A stretch of DNA of 64,000 nt from Caenispirillum bisanense (GCF_900230255.1 NZ_OCNJ01000002.1:545223-609222); one strand, 5' to 3'. Positions 20,957 through 32,693 are shown, counted from the first letter of the stretch. The notes: generated from the sequence alone by a model not told the origin. Numbers and translations: made by a program.

Positions 20957-21802
20957 ATGGGAAAAGTGCCGATAGGCAGAGAGTCCGTATTTGGGCTGCG
21001 TTTCAGCTACAAGATCACGGCGACGATCCTCGTGCTCGTCATCTTCGCGTCGGCCGTGGTGGCGGTTCTTGCCTACCATAAGTACAAGTCGATCCTCGAC
21101 GCGCTCATCCTGTCGCGTCTGGAGGTGACGGCCGGCGACCTGCACAACGGCATCCAGGCTCCGCTCCGGCTCGGGTTGTCGCTGTCGGACGTGCAGACCA
21201 TGCAGGCCCTCATCGACCGCACCCTCGGCCAGGACCGCCTCATCACCGCCATCTACGTCTTCGAGGCGCAGCCCGAGCCGCGCCTCGTGTATCAGGCCGT
21301 GAAGGCGGGCATCCCCGTCGACACCCTGCGCCAGGGCTGGCTCGACGCCGTGGCTCGCCAGTCGGGCGGACGCTTCTGGCGCGGCACATCGGAGGGCGGC
21401 GACGTGGTCGGCACCACCCTGGTGGACCGGCTGGAGCAGCCCGTCGGCGGCGTCGCCATGGTCTACAGCCCCGCCTATGCGGCGCAGCGGGTGGATGGCA
21501 TCACCCAGGAACTGTTCGACTACGTCATCATCGTTTCCGGCGCCGTCGCCGCCATCGGCTTCCTGCTGGTGCAGGTGCTGTTCCGGCCGGTGTCCAAGCG
21601 CCTGAAGACGCTCGCCGCCCAGGCCGTCGACCCCGGCGACACCCAGGCGGCCGCCGCGGCGGCCGCCGCCGACGATGCGCTGGGCGCCGCCATCGGGCGC
21701 GAGTACGCCCGCTTCGACGCCGCCGCCCGCGCCGCCGAAGTCGCCCTCACCGACGCCGAACTGGCGCTCGACTCCACCGCCGGACGGAAGCAGGCGTCAT
21801 GA
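20957..21802 (+). CDS. Membrane receptor with periplasmic sensor and bare HAMP-like tail
   Basis: A 281-residue protein: membrane helix (about residues 18-38), a periplasmic region of about 135 residues with a Cache-like pattern (DLHNGIQAPLRLGLSLSDVQTMQALIDRTLG, ITAIYVFEA), a second helix (about 185-206), then FRPVSKRLKTLAAQA, which looks like the start of a HAMP, and an Ala-rich coiled tail with no kinase, cyclase or chemotaxis output. The ATG at 20957 follows a G-rich site; a TTG nine bases upstream is an alternative. The stop overlaps the next start (ATGA), so it is coupled to the sensor-MFS protein, whose N-terminal half has the same layout. Confidence 0.7.
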   Translation: MGKVPIGRESVFGLRFSYKITATILVLVIFASAVVAVLAYHKYKSILDALILSRLEVTAGDLHNGIQAPLRLGLSLSDVQTMQALIDRTLGQDRLITAIYVFEAQPEPRLVYQAVKAGIPVDTLRQGWLDAVARQSGGRFWRGTSEGGDVVGTTLVDRLEQPVGGVAMVYSPAYAAQRVDGITQELFDYVIIVSGAVAAIGFLLVQVLFRPVSKRLKTLAAQAVDPGDTQAAAAAAAADDALGAAIGREYARFDAAARAAEVALTDAELALDSTAGRKQAS

Positions 21803-23865
21803 CCGCCGAACGCAAGGACGACATGGACTTCGGGCACGTCCGCCAGCGCATCATCGTGGTCAGCGGCATCATGGTGGTCATCGCCGCCGTGCTGGTGCTG
21901 CTGCTGACGCTGCGCGCCTTCGAACGCGACCTGCTGCCCGAGGTGGACGCCAAGACCCAGGCCGTCGCCAACGCCCTGTCGGGCAGCCTGCAGCAGGCGC
22001 TCGACCTCGGCATCCCGCTCGACAAGCTCAGCGGCGTCGAGGAGGTGCTGGACGAGGCGCTCGGCGACAACCCGGAAATCGGCTACCTCGCCGTCACCAC
22101 CATGGACGACCGCGTGCTGTTCCTGCGCGGCCCCAACGCCGACCAGATGCCGACCCAGCCGGCGCTCGGCTCCGATGGCGCCCGCGAGCGCAGCGTGGTG
22201 CTGCGCGGCGAGGGCGAGGGGGCGGCCGGCGTCGGCCGCCTGCGCGTCGGCATCGCCACCGACTTCGTCCGCCGCAGCATGACCGACATCATCCTCGACC
22301 TGGCGGTGGTGCTCATGGTGTCGCTGCTGGCGACCTTCGAGCTTCTGATGTTCTTCATCAACCGCTCGCTCGGCGGCCCGCTGACGCTGGTGGTGCGCAC
22401 CCTGCAGCGCGGCGGCAACGGCGATTTCCGCCACGTCACCGGCATCCGCTCGGGCGACGAGGTCGGCCGGCTGGTCGGTGCCGTCGACGCCCGCGTGTCG
22501 GCGCTGAACGAACGCTTCCAGCACCTGCGCGACCGCCTGAGCGACGCCGGCGGCGAGGCCGCGGGCAAGCTGGCGGCGGCGCGCGAGCGGCTGCGCGGCT
22601 TCACCTTCGCCGACGGCGGCGTGGTGCCGCTGCAGATGCCGCTGCTGACCGACGTGCGCATGCCGCTGCTGCTCTACGTGCTGGCCGGCGAGATGTCGCG
22701 CTCGTTCTTCCCGAACTTCGTGAAGAACCTCTACACGCCCATTCCCGGCCTCAGCTACGAGGCGGTGCTCGGCCTGCCGATCTCGGCCTTCATGTTCTTC
22801 ATGGCCTCGGCGACGCCCATTTCCGGCGGCTGGGCCGACCGCATCGGCGGCCGCCGGCTGTTCCTGCTGAGCCTGGTGCCGACGCTGGTCGGCATGATCG
22901 GCACCGGCTTCGCCCAGACCTTCGGCCAGCTCATCGCCTTCTGGTCGCTCAACGCCGTCGGCTACGCCATGGCGACCATCGCCTGCCAGAGCCGCATCGC
23001 CGAGATGACCACCGGCGAGAACCGCGCCCAGGGCATGGCGGTCTTCGTCACCGCCATCATGGTGGCGGCCATCTGCGGCACCTCGTTCGGCGGCGTCATC
23101 GCCGACCGTATCGGCTTCCGCGCCACCTTCGTGGTGTCGGCGGTGATGGTCATCATCTCCGGCCTCATCGTCGCCCACGTCTTCACGGCCCAGCCGAAGA
23201 AGGAGGCGGCGGCCCGCATGCCGCTGACCAAGGCCATGAAGCGGGTGTCGACCAACGGCCGCTTCATCGCCCTGCTGGTGCTCGGCGCCGTGCCCGCCAA
23301 GCTGATCCTGACCGGCTTCCTGTTCTACATGATCCCGCTCTATCTGGCGGAACTGGGCAACAACCAGTCGGCCATCGGCCGCCAGATGATGGTCTACTTC
23401 GCCATCATGATCGTCATGAGCCCGCTGTTCGCCCGTCTGGCCGACAGCCGCGGCTGGCGCGGCGGGCTGGTGGTGCTGGGCGGGGTGATCGCCGGCATCG
23501 GCGCCCTCGCCATCCCCTACCTCGGCGGCGGCGAACTGGGCGTGCTGGCGGCGGTGGTGACCCTCGGCATCGGCCATGCCGTCGCGACCGCCCCCCTCAT
23601 CGCCATGATCCCCGAGATCTGCGTCGAGGAAGTGAAGGATATCGGCCAGACGGCGCTGCTCGGCGTGCTGCGCGTGGTGGAGCGCATCGGCAGCGTGCTC
23701 GGCCCGCTGGTGGCGGGCAGCCTCGCCACCTTCTACAGCTACCAGACCGCAGCCCAGGTGATCGGCGGCATCGTCGCCGGCACGGCGGTGCTGCTCTGGC
23801 TTTCGCTCACCTTCAGCAGACCGGCCGCCGGCCGACCGACCGTGCCCGAGGAGGCCGGACCATGA
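21799..23865 (+). CDS. Sensor-HAMP-MFS transporter fusion
   Basis: A 688-residue protein joining two architectures. Residues about 1-245 are receptor-like: helix (17-40), periplasmic domain (about 41-165, with SGSLQQALDLGIPLDKLSGVEEVLDEALG), helix (about 168-193) and a HAMP-like segment (NRSLGGPLTLVVRTLQRGGNGDF, DEVGRLVGAVDARV). After a coiled linker, residues about 285-675 are a 12-helix major facilitator domain with motif A GGWADRIGGRRLF and a second-half version (ARLADSRGWRGG). MFS proteins normally lack such an N-terminal sensor. It overlaps both neighbours by four bases. The substrate is unknown. Confidence 0.8.
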   Translation: MTAERKDDMDFGHVRQRIIVVSGIMVVIAAVLVLLLTLRAFERDLLPEVDAKTQAVANALSGSLQQALDLGIPLDKLSGVEEVLDEALGDNPEIGYLAVTTMDDRVLFLRGPNADQMPTQPALGSDGARERSVVLRGEGEGAAGVGRLRVGIATDFVRRSMTDIILDLAVVLMVSLLATFELLMFFINRSLGGPLTLVVRTLQRGGNGDFRHVTGIRSGDEVGRLVGAVDARVSALNERFQHLRDRLSDAGGEAAGKLAAARERLRGFTFADGGVVPLQMPLLTDVRMPLLLYVLAGEMSRSFFPNFVKNLYTPIPGLSYEAVLGLPISAFMFFMASATPISGGWADRIGGRRLFLLSLVPTLVGMIGTGFAQTFGQLIAFWSLNAVGYAMATIACQSRIAEMTTGENRAQGMAVFVTAIMVAAICGTSFGGVIADRIGFRATFVVSAVMVIISGLIVAHVFTAQPKKEAAARMPLTKAMKRVSTNGRFIALLVLGAVPAKLILTGFLFYMIPLYLAELGNNQSAIGRQMMVYFAIMIVMSPLFARLADSRGWRGGLVVLGGVIAGIGALAIPYLGGGELGVLAAVVTLGIGHAVATAPLIAMIPEICVEEVKDIGQTALLGVLRVVERIGSVLGPLVAGSLATFYSYQTAAQVIGGIVAGTAVLLWLSLTFSRPAAGRPTVPEEAGP

Positions 23866-24926
23866 TCCGCACCGCGTTGCTTCCGCTCCCGCTGCGCCGC
23901 CGCGCCCTGTCCCTGTTGCTGGCGGGCCTCGTCGCCCTGGCCGGCGTGGTCGCCCTGACGGCGCCGCCCGCCGCCGCGGCCGCCGAGGCGACGGCGGGGC
24001 AGGGGGCGTCCTACCGCATCGCCCTCATCGTGTTCCGTGGATGCGAGGACGCCTGCCGCGGCTTCCAGGACTTCCTGACCAGCCGCAAGGTGCCCGCCGC
24101 GGTCAAGGTCTACGACGCCGCCACCAATTCCGCCGCCATCCCCGGCTTCGTCGAGGAGATCAAGCGCGAGCGGCCCGATCTGGTCGTCACCTGGGGCACC
24201 ACCACGGCGCTGACCACCTTCGGGCCCTACGACGCCGTCGACCCGGCCAAGCACATCACCGACATCCCCGGCGTGTTCATGATCGTCTCGCAGCCCATCG
24301 AGGCGAAGCTGGTGCCCGACTTCTCCTCGTCGGGCCGCAACATCACCGGCACCAACTATCTGGTGCCGGAGAGCGTGCAGCTGGAAGCGGCGCGGTCCTA
24401 CCTGTCGTTCGACCGCATCGGCGTCATCTACACCCCGACCGAGAGCAACTCGGTCATCAACACCAAGCGGGTGGAAGAGGAAGGCGTGAAGCTCGGCGTC
24501 GAGGTGCTGGCCCGCCCGGTGGCGCTCGGCCCCGACGGCAAGCCCGACCCGACTAGCATCGCCCCGCTGGTGGCCGACCTCGCCGCCGCCGGCATCGACC
24601 TGCTCTACCAGGGCGCCGACACCTTCCTGAATATCAACCGCCAGACCCTGACCGCCGAGGCCGTCACCCACGGCATCCCCGTGTTCGCCGCCGGCGAGGC
24701 GCCGGTGCGCGACGGCAAGGCGCTGATGGGGGTGGTGAACCAGTACTACGTCGTCGGCCAGCTGACCGCGCTGAAGGCCGAACAGGTGCTGAAGGGCACC
24801 GCGCCTGCCGACATTCCCATCGAGGCGCCGCGGCGCTTCTCGTTCCTCATCAACCTGCCGGTTGCGAAGACGCTCGGCATCTATCCGCCGATGAAGCTGA
24901 TCCGGTTCGCGGAGTTCATCCGCTGA
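23862..24926 (+). CDS. ABC-type periplasmic substrate-binding protein (TrpX/PF04392-like)
   Basis: A 354-residue exported protein with a signal peptide (about residues 1-41, ending AAAAAEA). The body has the two-lobe BMP/TrpX pattern: IALIVFRGCEDACRGFQDFL, PDLVVTWGTTTALTTF, GVFMIVSQPIEAKLV, ITGTNYLVPESVQLEAARSY, GIDLLYQGADTFLN, GIPVFAAGEAPVRDGKALMGVVNQYYVVGQLTALKAEQVL. Such proteins usually serve ABC importers, but no ABC permease or ATPase gene is here. Instead it overlaps the sensor-MFS gene by four bases, so it probably delivers ligand to that protein or to the receptor. Confidence 0.88.
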   Translation: MIRTALLPLPLRRRALSLLLAGLVALAGVVALTAPPAAAAAEATAGQGASYRIALIVFRGCEDACRGFQDFLTSRKVPAAVKVYDAATNSAAIPGFVEEIKRERPDLVVTWGTTTALTTFGPYDAVDPAKHITDIPGVFMIVSQPIEAKLVPDFSSSGRNITGTNYLVPESVQLEAARSYLSFDRIGVIYTPTESNSVINTKRVEEEGVKLGVEVLARPVALGPDGKPDPTSIAPLVADLAAAGIDLLYQGADTFLNINRQTLTAEAVTHGIPVFAAGEAPVRDGKALMGVVNQYYVVGQLTALKAEQVLKGTAPADIPIEAPRRFSFLINLPVAKTLGIYPPMKLIRFAEFIR

Positions 24927-24961
24927 GCCGCACCGGCCAGCCAGCCCCCAAGGAGGCCGAC

Positions 24962-25546
24962 ATGACGATGGGTCCCGCCGTGACCGCACCCACCGCCGCC
25001 GCCGAGCCCGACGAGCTCCGCACGCTGCCCGCCATGGAGGGGTTGACCTTCCGTCGCGCCACAGAGGACGACGTGGAGGCGCTGCGCGACCTCTACGTCC
25101 AGCTCATCCCCGACGCCCGGCCGACGCCGGAGGCCATGCGCGCCACCTTGCGCGACATCAACGCCAGCCCGCGTTCGGGCATGGTGGTGGTGGGTGAGCT
25201 GAACGGGCGCGTCGTCGCCACCTGCCAGCTGGTCATCTACTGCAACCTGGTGCGCAGCCCGCGGGTCAAGGCGCAGGTGGATTCGGTGGTGGTCGACTCC
25301 GCCCTGCGCGGCCGCGGCATCGGCAAGCGCATGATGAACTGGTGCCTCGCCAAGCTGCGGGAACGCAATTGCGCCCGCATCATCGTCGCCACCGCCTATA
25401 CCCGCGAGGTGGCGCACAAGCTCTACAGTCGCCTCGGCTTCGTGCAGTCGGGCTACAGTTTCGTGCTCGACGGCCCGCCCATCGAGGACGGCGTCGATCC
25501 TGGGCAGGTCTTCACCGAGGCGGTGATCGAGGAGGCCGCGCCCTGA
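24962..25546 (+). CDS. GNAT-family N-acetyltransferase
   Basis: A 194-residue protein with a Gcn5-related acetyltransferase fold: LTFRRATEDDVEALRDLYVQL, GRVVATCQLVI, VDSVVVDSALRGRGIGKRMMNWCLAK (the acetyl-CoA pyrophosphate loop R-G-R-G-I-G), CARIIVATAYTREVAHKLYSRLGF. The first 20 residues before LTFRRA are an Ala/Thr-rich extension. A GGAGG site precedes the ATG. It lies 35 bases after the binding-protein gene and probably shares the transcript. The acceptor substrate is unknown. Confidence 0.88.
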   Translation: MTMGPAVTAPTAAAEPDELRTLPAMEGLTFRRATEDDVEALRDLYVQLIPDARPTPEAMRATLRDINASPRSGMVVVGELNGRVVATCQLVIYCNLVRSPRVKAQVDSVVVDSALRGRGIGKRMMNWCLAKLRERNCARIIVATAYTREVAHKLYSRLGFVQSGYSFVLDGPPIEDGVDPGQVFTEAVIEEAAP

Positions 25547-25650
25547 CGTCGGCCACCTGACCGCGTTTCCCGCTTCGGCCCCGGCCCCGCCGCCTGCTAT
25601 CCTGTTTCTCGTGCAGTGCAGCATGAGGCGGGCGGGGGAGGCGGCGGGCC

Positions 25651-26996
25651 ATGGCGGCGGGGGAGCATGACCGGCGGGTCCTGGCACCGCGCCACCGCTA
25701 CTACGCCGGCGCCATCGTCGCCGCGCTGGTCGGCATCTTCATCGCCATGAACGTGCCGGCGGTGCTCGGCGGCGCCGGGCAGCGGGCCAAGGCGCCCATC
25801 CGCGTCGGCGTTCTCCATTCCCTCACCGGCACCATGGCGGTCAGCGAGCGTCCCGTCGCCGAGGCGACGCTGTTCGCCATCGCCGAGCTGAACCGCGCCG
25901 GCGGCGTGCTCGGCCGGCCCGTCGAGCCCATCCTGGTGGACGGCGCCAGCGACTGGGACGTCTTCGCCCGCGAGGCCGAGACGCTCATCGTCGACAAGAA
26001 GGTCTCCGCCGTCTTCGGCTGCTGGACCTCGGCCTGCCGCAAGACCGTGAAGCCCATCTTCGAGGCGCACGACCACGTGCTGTTCTACCCTGTGCAGTAC
26101 GAGGGGCTGGAGCAGTCGCCCAACATCGTCTACACGGGCGCCGCCCCCAACCAGCAGATCATCCCCGCCACCAAATGGGCGCTCGACAACCTGGGGCGCC
26201 GCATCTTCGTGGTCGGGTCCGACTACGTCTTCCCGCGCACCGCCGGCGCCATCGTGCGGGCGCAGGTGGCGGCGCTCAACGGCGAGGTGGTGGCGGAAGC
26301 CTACCGGCCGCTCGGCTCCACCGACTTCGCGGCGGTGGCGGAAGAGATCAAGGCGACGCGGCCCGACGTGGTGTTCAACACCATCAACGGCGACAGTAAC
26401 ATTGCCTTCTACAAGGCCCTGCGCGCCGCCGGGGTGACGCCCGACGCCATCCCCGTCATGTCATTCAGCCTCGCCGAGAGCGAGGTGCGCGCCATCGGGC
26501 CGGAGCTGGTACAGGGCGACTACGCCGCCCGCAACTACTTCCAGAGCGTCGCGACGGCCGAGAACCAGGCCTTCAAGGCCGGCTTCCGCGGCCGCTACGG
26601 CGCCGCCGCCCAGACCACGGCGCCCATGGAGGCGGCCTATTTCGGCGTCCGCCTGTGGGCGCAGGCGGTGGCGGAGGCGGAAAGCGACCTCTACCGCGAC
26701 TACCGCGCCCGCCTGCTCGGCCAGTCCCTGAAGGCGCCGAGCGGCATCATCTACCTCGACCCCATCACCCAGCACACCTGGCGGCCGGTGCTCATCGGCC
26801 GGGTGCGCGGCGACGGCGACTTCGACATCGTGTGGTCGAGCGGCCGGCCGGTGCGCCCCATCCCCTTCCCCGGCCTGCGCTCGCGGCAGGAGTGGCAGGG
26901 CTTCCTGCAGGCCATGTTCTACGGCTGGGGCGGATCGTGGGCGGCGCCGGGGCCGGTCGCCGGCTCCTCGCCCGCCGCCGCCGGGGAGGCACGGCC

Positions 26997-27000
<4 letters not shown>
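25651..27000 (+). CDS. UrtA/AmiC-like periplasmic amide-binding protein
   Basis: A 449-residue protein with an N-terminal membrane segment (about residues 19-38) and a two-lobe periplasmic-binding fold of the UrtA/FmdD/AmiC kind: [104 protein letters not shown]. UrtA binds urea for an ABC importer; no such importer is here. The stop overlaps the start of a hybrid kinase, so a sensory role as ligand presenter is more likely than import. No clean signal cleavage site is seen, so it may stay membrane-anchored. Confidence 0.88.
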
Positions 27001-29780
<2,780 letters not shown>

Positions 29781-29936
29781 CCTTGACGCACCGGCCCACC
29801 TCTGGCACGCTTTTGCAGACTGGCCGAAACGTGGCGTTGCGCCGCCGGCCGCCCGCAGGCGTATCGGGCGGCGCGGGCGGGGGACATGGGGTTCCCGCGC
29901 GTGGCGTGCCGGCCCTTCTCGCGAGGTAAGTGGGCC

Positions 29937-30242
29937 ATGACCAAATCGGAACTCATCGCCCGTCTGGCGGAGCGCAACCCTCACCTCTACCAGCGCGACG
30001 TCGAGCGCATCGTGTCGTGCATCTTCGACGAGATCGCGACGGCGCTGGCTCGCGGCGACCGGGTGGAGTTGCGCGGCTTCGGGGCCTTCTCGGTCAAGCA
30101 TCGCGACGCCCGCACCGGGCGCAACCCGCGCACCGGCGAGGCCGTAGACGTGGACGAAAAGGCCGTGCCGTACTTCAAGACGGGCAAGCAGCTGCGCGAG
30201 CTCCTGAACGACGCCGACGCGGCCGACGCCGCGGCCGAATGA
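29937..30242 (+). CDS. ihfB: Integration host factor beta subunit
   Basis: A 101-residue DNA-bending protein of the HU/IHF family. The N-terminus [23 protein letters not shown], the arm region [23 protein letters not shown] and [20 protein letters not shown] fit the IHF-beta subgroup. With IHF-alpha it bends DNA at promoters and recombination sites. The ATG at 29937 follows a GAGG site. An eight-base-pair GC hairpin (29848-29855 with 29865-29872) lies in the leader. In many proteobacteria ihfB follows rpsA; here it follows the hybrid kinase, but the lapA-like gene still follows it. Confidence 0.94.
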   Translation: MTKSELIARLAERNPHLYQRDVERIVSCIFDEIATALARGDRVELRGFGAFSVKHRDARTGRNPRTGEAVDVDEKAVPYFKTGKQLRELLNDADAADAAAE

Positions 30243-30279
30243 CCGGCCGTCCTGAAGCGAGGCCCGAAGGGAGGATCGC

Positions 30280-30624
30280 GTGAAACTGATTCGCCGGCTC
30301 ATCGGCCTGCCGCTCGCGGTGGTCGCCATCGTCTTCGCCGTCGCAAACCGCGACATGGTGACGGTGGAACTGTGGCCCTTCCCCTGGACGGCGACGCTGC
30401 CGCTCTATCTGCTGTCGCTCGGCACGCTGGCAGTCGGCATCGTCATCGGCGCCCTGTTCGCCTGGGCCTCGGGCAGCCACAAGCGTGCCCAGACGCGGCG
30501 CGAGAAGAAGGGGCAGGAGCGCAAGATCCGCACCCTCGAACGCGAGAACCAGACGCTGAAGACGGAAACCGAGCGCCTCGCCGCGCCGGTGGAAGAGCAG
30601 AAGAGCCTGCCGCCGGCCGCCTGA
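30280..30624 (+). CDS. LapA-domain (DUF1049) membrane protein
   Basis: A 114-residue protein starting at GTG 30280 with a GGGAGG site upstream. It has two membrane helices (about residues 6-25 and 40-63), the family pattern FAVANRDMVTVELWPF, then a charged coiled-coil tail (KKGQERKIRTLERENQTLKTETERL). In E. coli the related LapA works with LapB in lipopolysaccharide assembly control, and it also follows ihfB in many genomes. No lapB gene follows here. Confidence 0.85.
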   Translation: MKLIRRLIGLPLAVVAIVFAVANRDMVTVELWPFPWTATLPLYLLSLGTLAVGIVIGALFAWASGSHKRAQTRREKKGQERKIRTLERENQTLKTETERLAAPVEEQKSLPPAA

Positions 30625-30691
30625 TCGCGCCCGTCCCGGCGCCCTGCCGGGCCTGCCACGAAAATACCACGGGAATCGAGACGGACCGTGG

Positions 30692-30721
30692 TTGAAGTCG
30701 TGGCGGAGGCGTCCATATTAC
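30692..30721 (+). promoter_or_regulatory. Probable sigma-70-type promoter of the Bax-inhibitor gene
   Basis: TTGAAG (30692-30697) and TATTAC (30716-30721) are separated by 18 bases, 38 bases ahead of the ATG at 30759. The stretch is AT-rich compared with its surroundings. Matches to consensus are 5 of 6 for TTGACA-like and 4 of 6 for TATAAT-like. Confidence 0.45.
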
Positions 30722-30758
30722 GACCTAACTCAGTCTGTCTTGTTTCAGAGGGACGACC

Positions 30759-31514
30759 ATGGCGCTTGATTACAATACCCGGTTCGCCGCGCGCACCGGG
30801 ACGGCCACCCAGGCCGAGATCGACCAGGGCCTGCGGGCCTACATGCTCAAGGTCTACAACTACATGGCCTCGGGCGTGGCCCTGACCGGCATCATCGCCC
30901 TGCTGTCGAGCCCGACCTCGAGCTTCGGCGTGCTGGCGCCGATGTTCTACCAGATGGGGGCCGACGGCTCGGTGCAGCCGTCCATGCTGGTGTGGATCAG
31001 CATGTTCGCGACGCTCGGCATCGTCTTCTTCCTGTCGTTCCGCATCAACAAGATGTCGGCGGCGGCGGCGCAGGGGACGTTCTGGGCCTATGCCGCGCTG
31101 AACGGCATCTGGCTGTCGACCATCTTCCTGACCTACACCGACGCCTCCATCGTGCGGGTGTTCTTCATCTCGGCCGGTGCCTTCGCGGGCCTCAGCCTGT
31201 TCGGCTACACCACGAAGAAGGACCTGTCGGGCCTCGGCACCTTCCTCATCATGGGCCTGATCGGCATCCTGATCGCGTCGGTGGTGAACATCTTCCTCGG
31301 CAGCCCGATGATCTACTTCATCGTGTCGGTCGCCGGCGTGCTGATCTTCGCGGGCCTCACCGCCTACGACACGCAGAAGATCAAGGACATGTACTTCGAG
31401 GGCGACCACTCCGAGATCGCCGCCAAGAAGTCGGTCATGGGCGCGCTGACGCTGTACCTCGACTTCATCAACCTGTTCATCATGCTGCTGCGCCTGTTCG
31501 GCGAGCGCCGCTGA
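30759..31514 (+). CDS. Bax inhibitor-1 / YccA-family membrane protein
   Basis: A 251-residue protein with seven membrane helices and the family signatures: a soluble N-terminus, LRAYMLKVYNYMASGVALTG, GIVFFLSFRINKMS, LSTIFLTYTDASIVRVFF, AGLTAYDTQKIKDMYF and the end LYLDFINLFIMLLRLFG. BI-1/TMBIM proteins are Ca2+-leak or protease-modulating membrane proteins; in bacteria YccA limits FtsH activity on some membrane substrates. A clear promoter and terminator suggest a single-gene transcript. Confidence 0.93.
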   Translation: MALDYNTRFAARTGTATQAEIDQGLRAYMLKVYNYMASGVALTGIIALLSSPTSSFGVLAPMFYQMGADGSVQPSMLVWISMFATLGIVFFLSFRINKMSAAAAQGTFWAYAALNGIWLSTIFLTYTDASIVRVFFISAGAFAGLSLFGYTTKKDLSGLGTFLIMGLIGILIASVVNIFLGSPMIYFIVSVAGVLIFAGLTAYDTQKIKDMYFEGDHSEIAAKKSVMGALTLYLDFINLFIMLLRLFGERR

Positions 31515-31538
31515 TCCAGGTGACGGCGTAAACGAGAA

Positions 31539-31569
31539 GGCCCCGGAGCATCCGCTCCGGGGCCTTTTT
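31539..31569 (+). terminator. Rho-independent terminator after the Bax-inhibitor gene
   Basis: A perfect 11-base-pair stem, GGCCCCGGAGC (31539-31549) with GCTCCGGGGCC (31554-31564), a four-base loop and a TTTTT run, 24 bases after the stop. Confidence 0.93.
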
Positions 31570-31592
31570 CGTGGGCGTCGGTCCGGCAGGGA

Positions 31593-32693
31593 TCAAGCGT
31601 TCTCGAAGAACCACTTGCGCATCTGCAGCACCGGCAGGTCGGCGTTGTTCTGGTAGCGCCAGGCCTTCTGGTTGTAGGCCATGTAGCTGTCGTGGACCTT
31701 CTTCACCAGCGCGTCCTTGGCGGCCAGTTCGTCCACCACCTCGCGAGTCGTCTTGGCCAGCGCCTTCAGGATGTCGTCGTTGAGCGAGCGCACCTGCACG
31801 TCCGGCCACTTCTCGGCGATCTGCGAGTAGATGTCGATGTTGTGGTAGGTGAAGTCGGCCAGGCTCTCGGCCGACGAGGCCTGCGCCGCGCGGGTCACGA
31901 TGGCCTTCAGGTCGGGCGACAGGCTGTCCCACCGCGCCTTGTTGACCATCACCTCGAGCGCCGGGCCGGGCTCGTGGAAGGCCGGCATGTAGTAGTACTT
32001 GGCCGCCTTCTGCAGGCCGAAGGCGATGTCGAGCCAGGGGCTCACCCACTCCGCCGCATCGACCGCGCCCGACATGAGCGAAGGCATGATCTCGCCCGGC
32101 GGCGTCAGGGTGACGGCGACGCCGAGGCGGCGCATCACCTCGCCGCCGAGGCCGGCGATGCGCATCTTGAGGCCCTTGAGGTCCTCGACCGAGTTGATTT
32201 CCTTGTTGAACCAGCCGCCCGCCTGGACGCCCGAGTTGCCGGCGTAGAGGCCCTTCACGCCGAACGGCGCGTAGACCTCGTCCCACAGCTCCTGGCCGCC
32301 GCCGAAGTAGAGCCAGCCGGCCAGTTCCCAGGCGGTCAGGCCGAAGGGAATGGTGCTGAAGTAGTTGAGCGCCGGGCTCTTGCCGACCCAGTAGTAGGGC
32401 GTGGCGTGGGCCATCTGGGCGACGTCGGACTGCACGGCGTCGAGGCACTCGAAGGGCGGCACCAGTTCACCGGCGGAGAACAGGCGCACCGTCAGGCGGC
32501 CGCCGCTCATCTCGGTGACGGCATCGGCGAAGCGCTGGGCGTTGACGCCGACGCCCGGGGCGTTCTTCGGCCAGGTGGTGACCAGCTTCCATTCCTGCTT
32601 GTCCTGCGCGATGGCCGGCGCGGCCAGGCCGCCGGCCGCAGCGGCGGCGACGCCGGAAACTGCGGCGCCCGTCAGGAAGTCCCGTCGTTTCAT
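31593..32693 (-). CDS. Tat-exported TRAP-transporter substrate-binding protein (DctP family)
   Basis: A 366-residue periplasmic binding protein. It begins with a twin-arginine signal (MKRRDFLTGAAVSG, cleavage after about residue 29, APAIAQ). The body matches DctP/TAXI-like TRAP receptors for carboxylates: WKLVTTWPKNAPG, SGGRLTVRLFSAGELVPPFECLDAVQSD, MAHATPYYWVGKSPALNYF, the arginine-bearing LKMRIAGLGGEVMRRLG, and GAVDAAEWVSPWLDIAFGL. TRAP systems need DctQ and DctM membrane subunits, which are not adjacent. The start follows GAGGAAAC. Confidence 0.92.
   Translation of the reverse strand: MKRRDFLTGAAVSGVAAAAAGGLAAPAIAQDKQEWKLVTTWPKNAPGVGVNAQRFADAVTEMSGGRLTVRLFSAGELVPPFECLDAVQSDVAQMAHATPYYWVGKSPALNYFSTIPFGLTAWELAGWLYFGGGQELWDEVYAPFGVKGLYAGNSGVQAGGWFNKEINSVEDLKGLKMRIAGLGGEVMRRLGVAVTLTPPGEIMPSLMSGAVDAAEWVSPWLDIAFGLQKAAKYYYMPAFHEPGPALEVMVNKARWDSLSPDLKAIVTRAAQASSAESLADFTYHNIDIYSQIAEKWPDVQVRSLNDDILKALAKTTREVVDELAAKDALVKKVHDSYMAYNQKAWRYQNNADLPVLQMRKWFFENA

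Noticed and set aside
23862..24926. A complete ABC importer
   Set aside because: Only the binding protein is present; the overlapping transporter is an MFS protein with no ATP-binding motifs.
29803..29817. Sigma-54-like TGGCACG...TTGCA ahead of ihfB
   Set aside because: The spacing between the GG and GC elements is one base short of the rigid requirement, so it is not a credible RpoN promoter.
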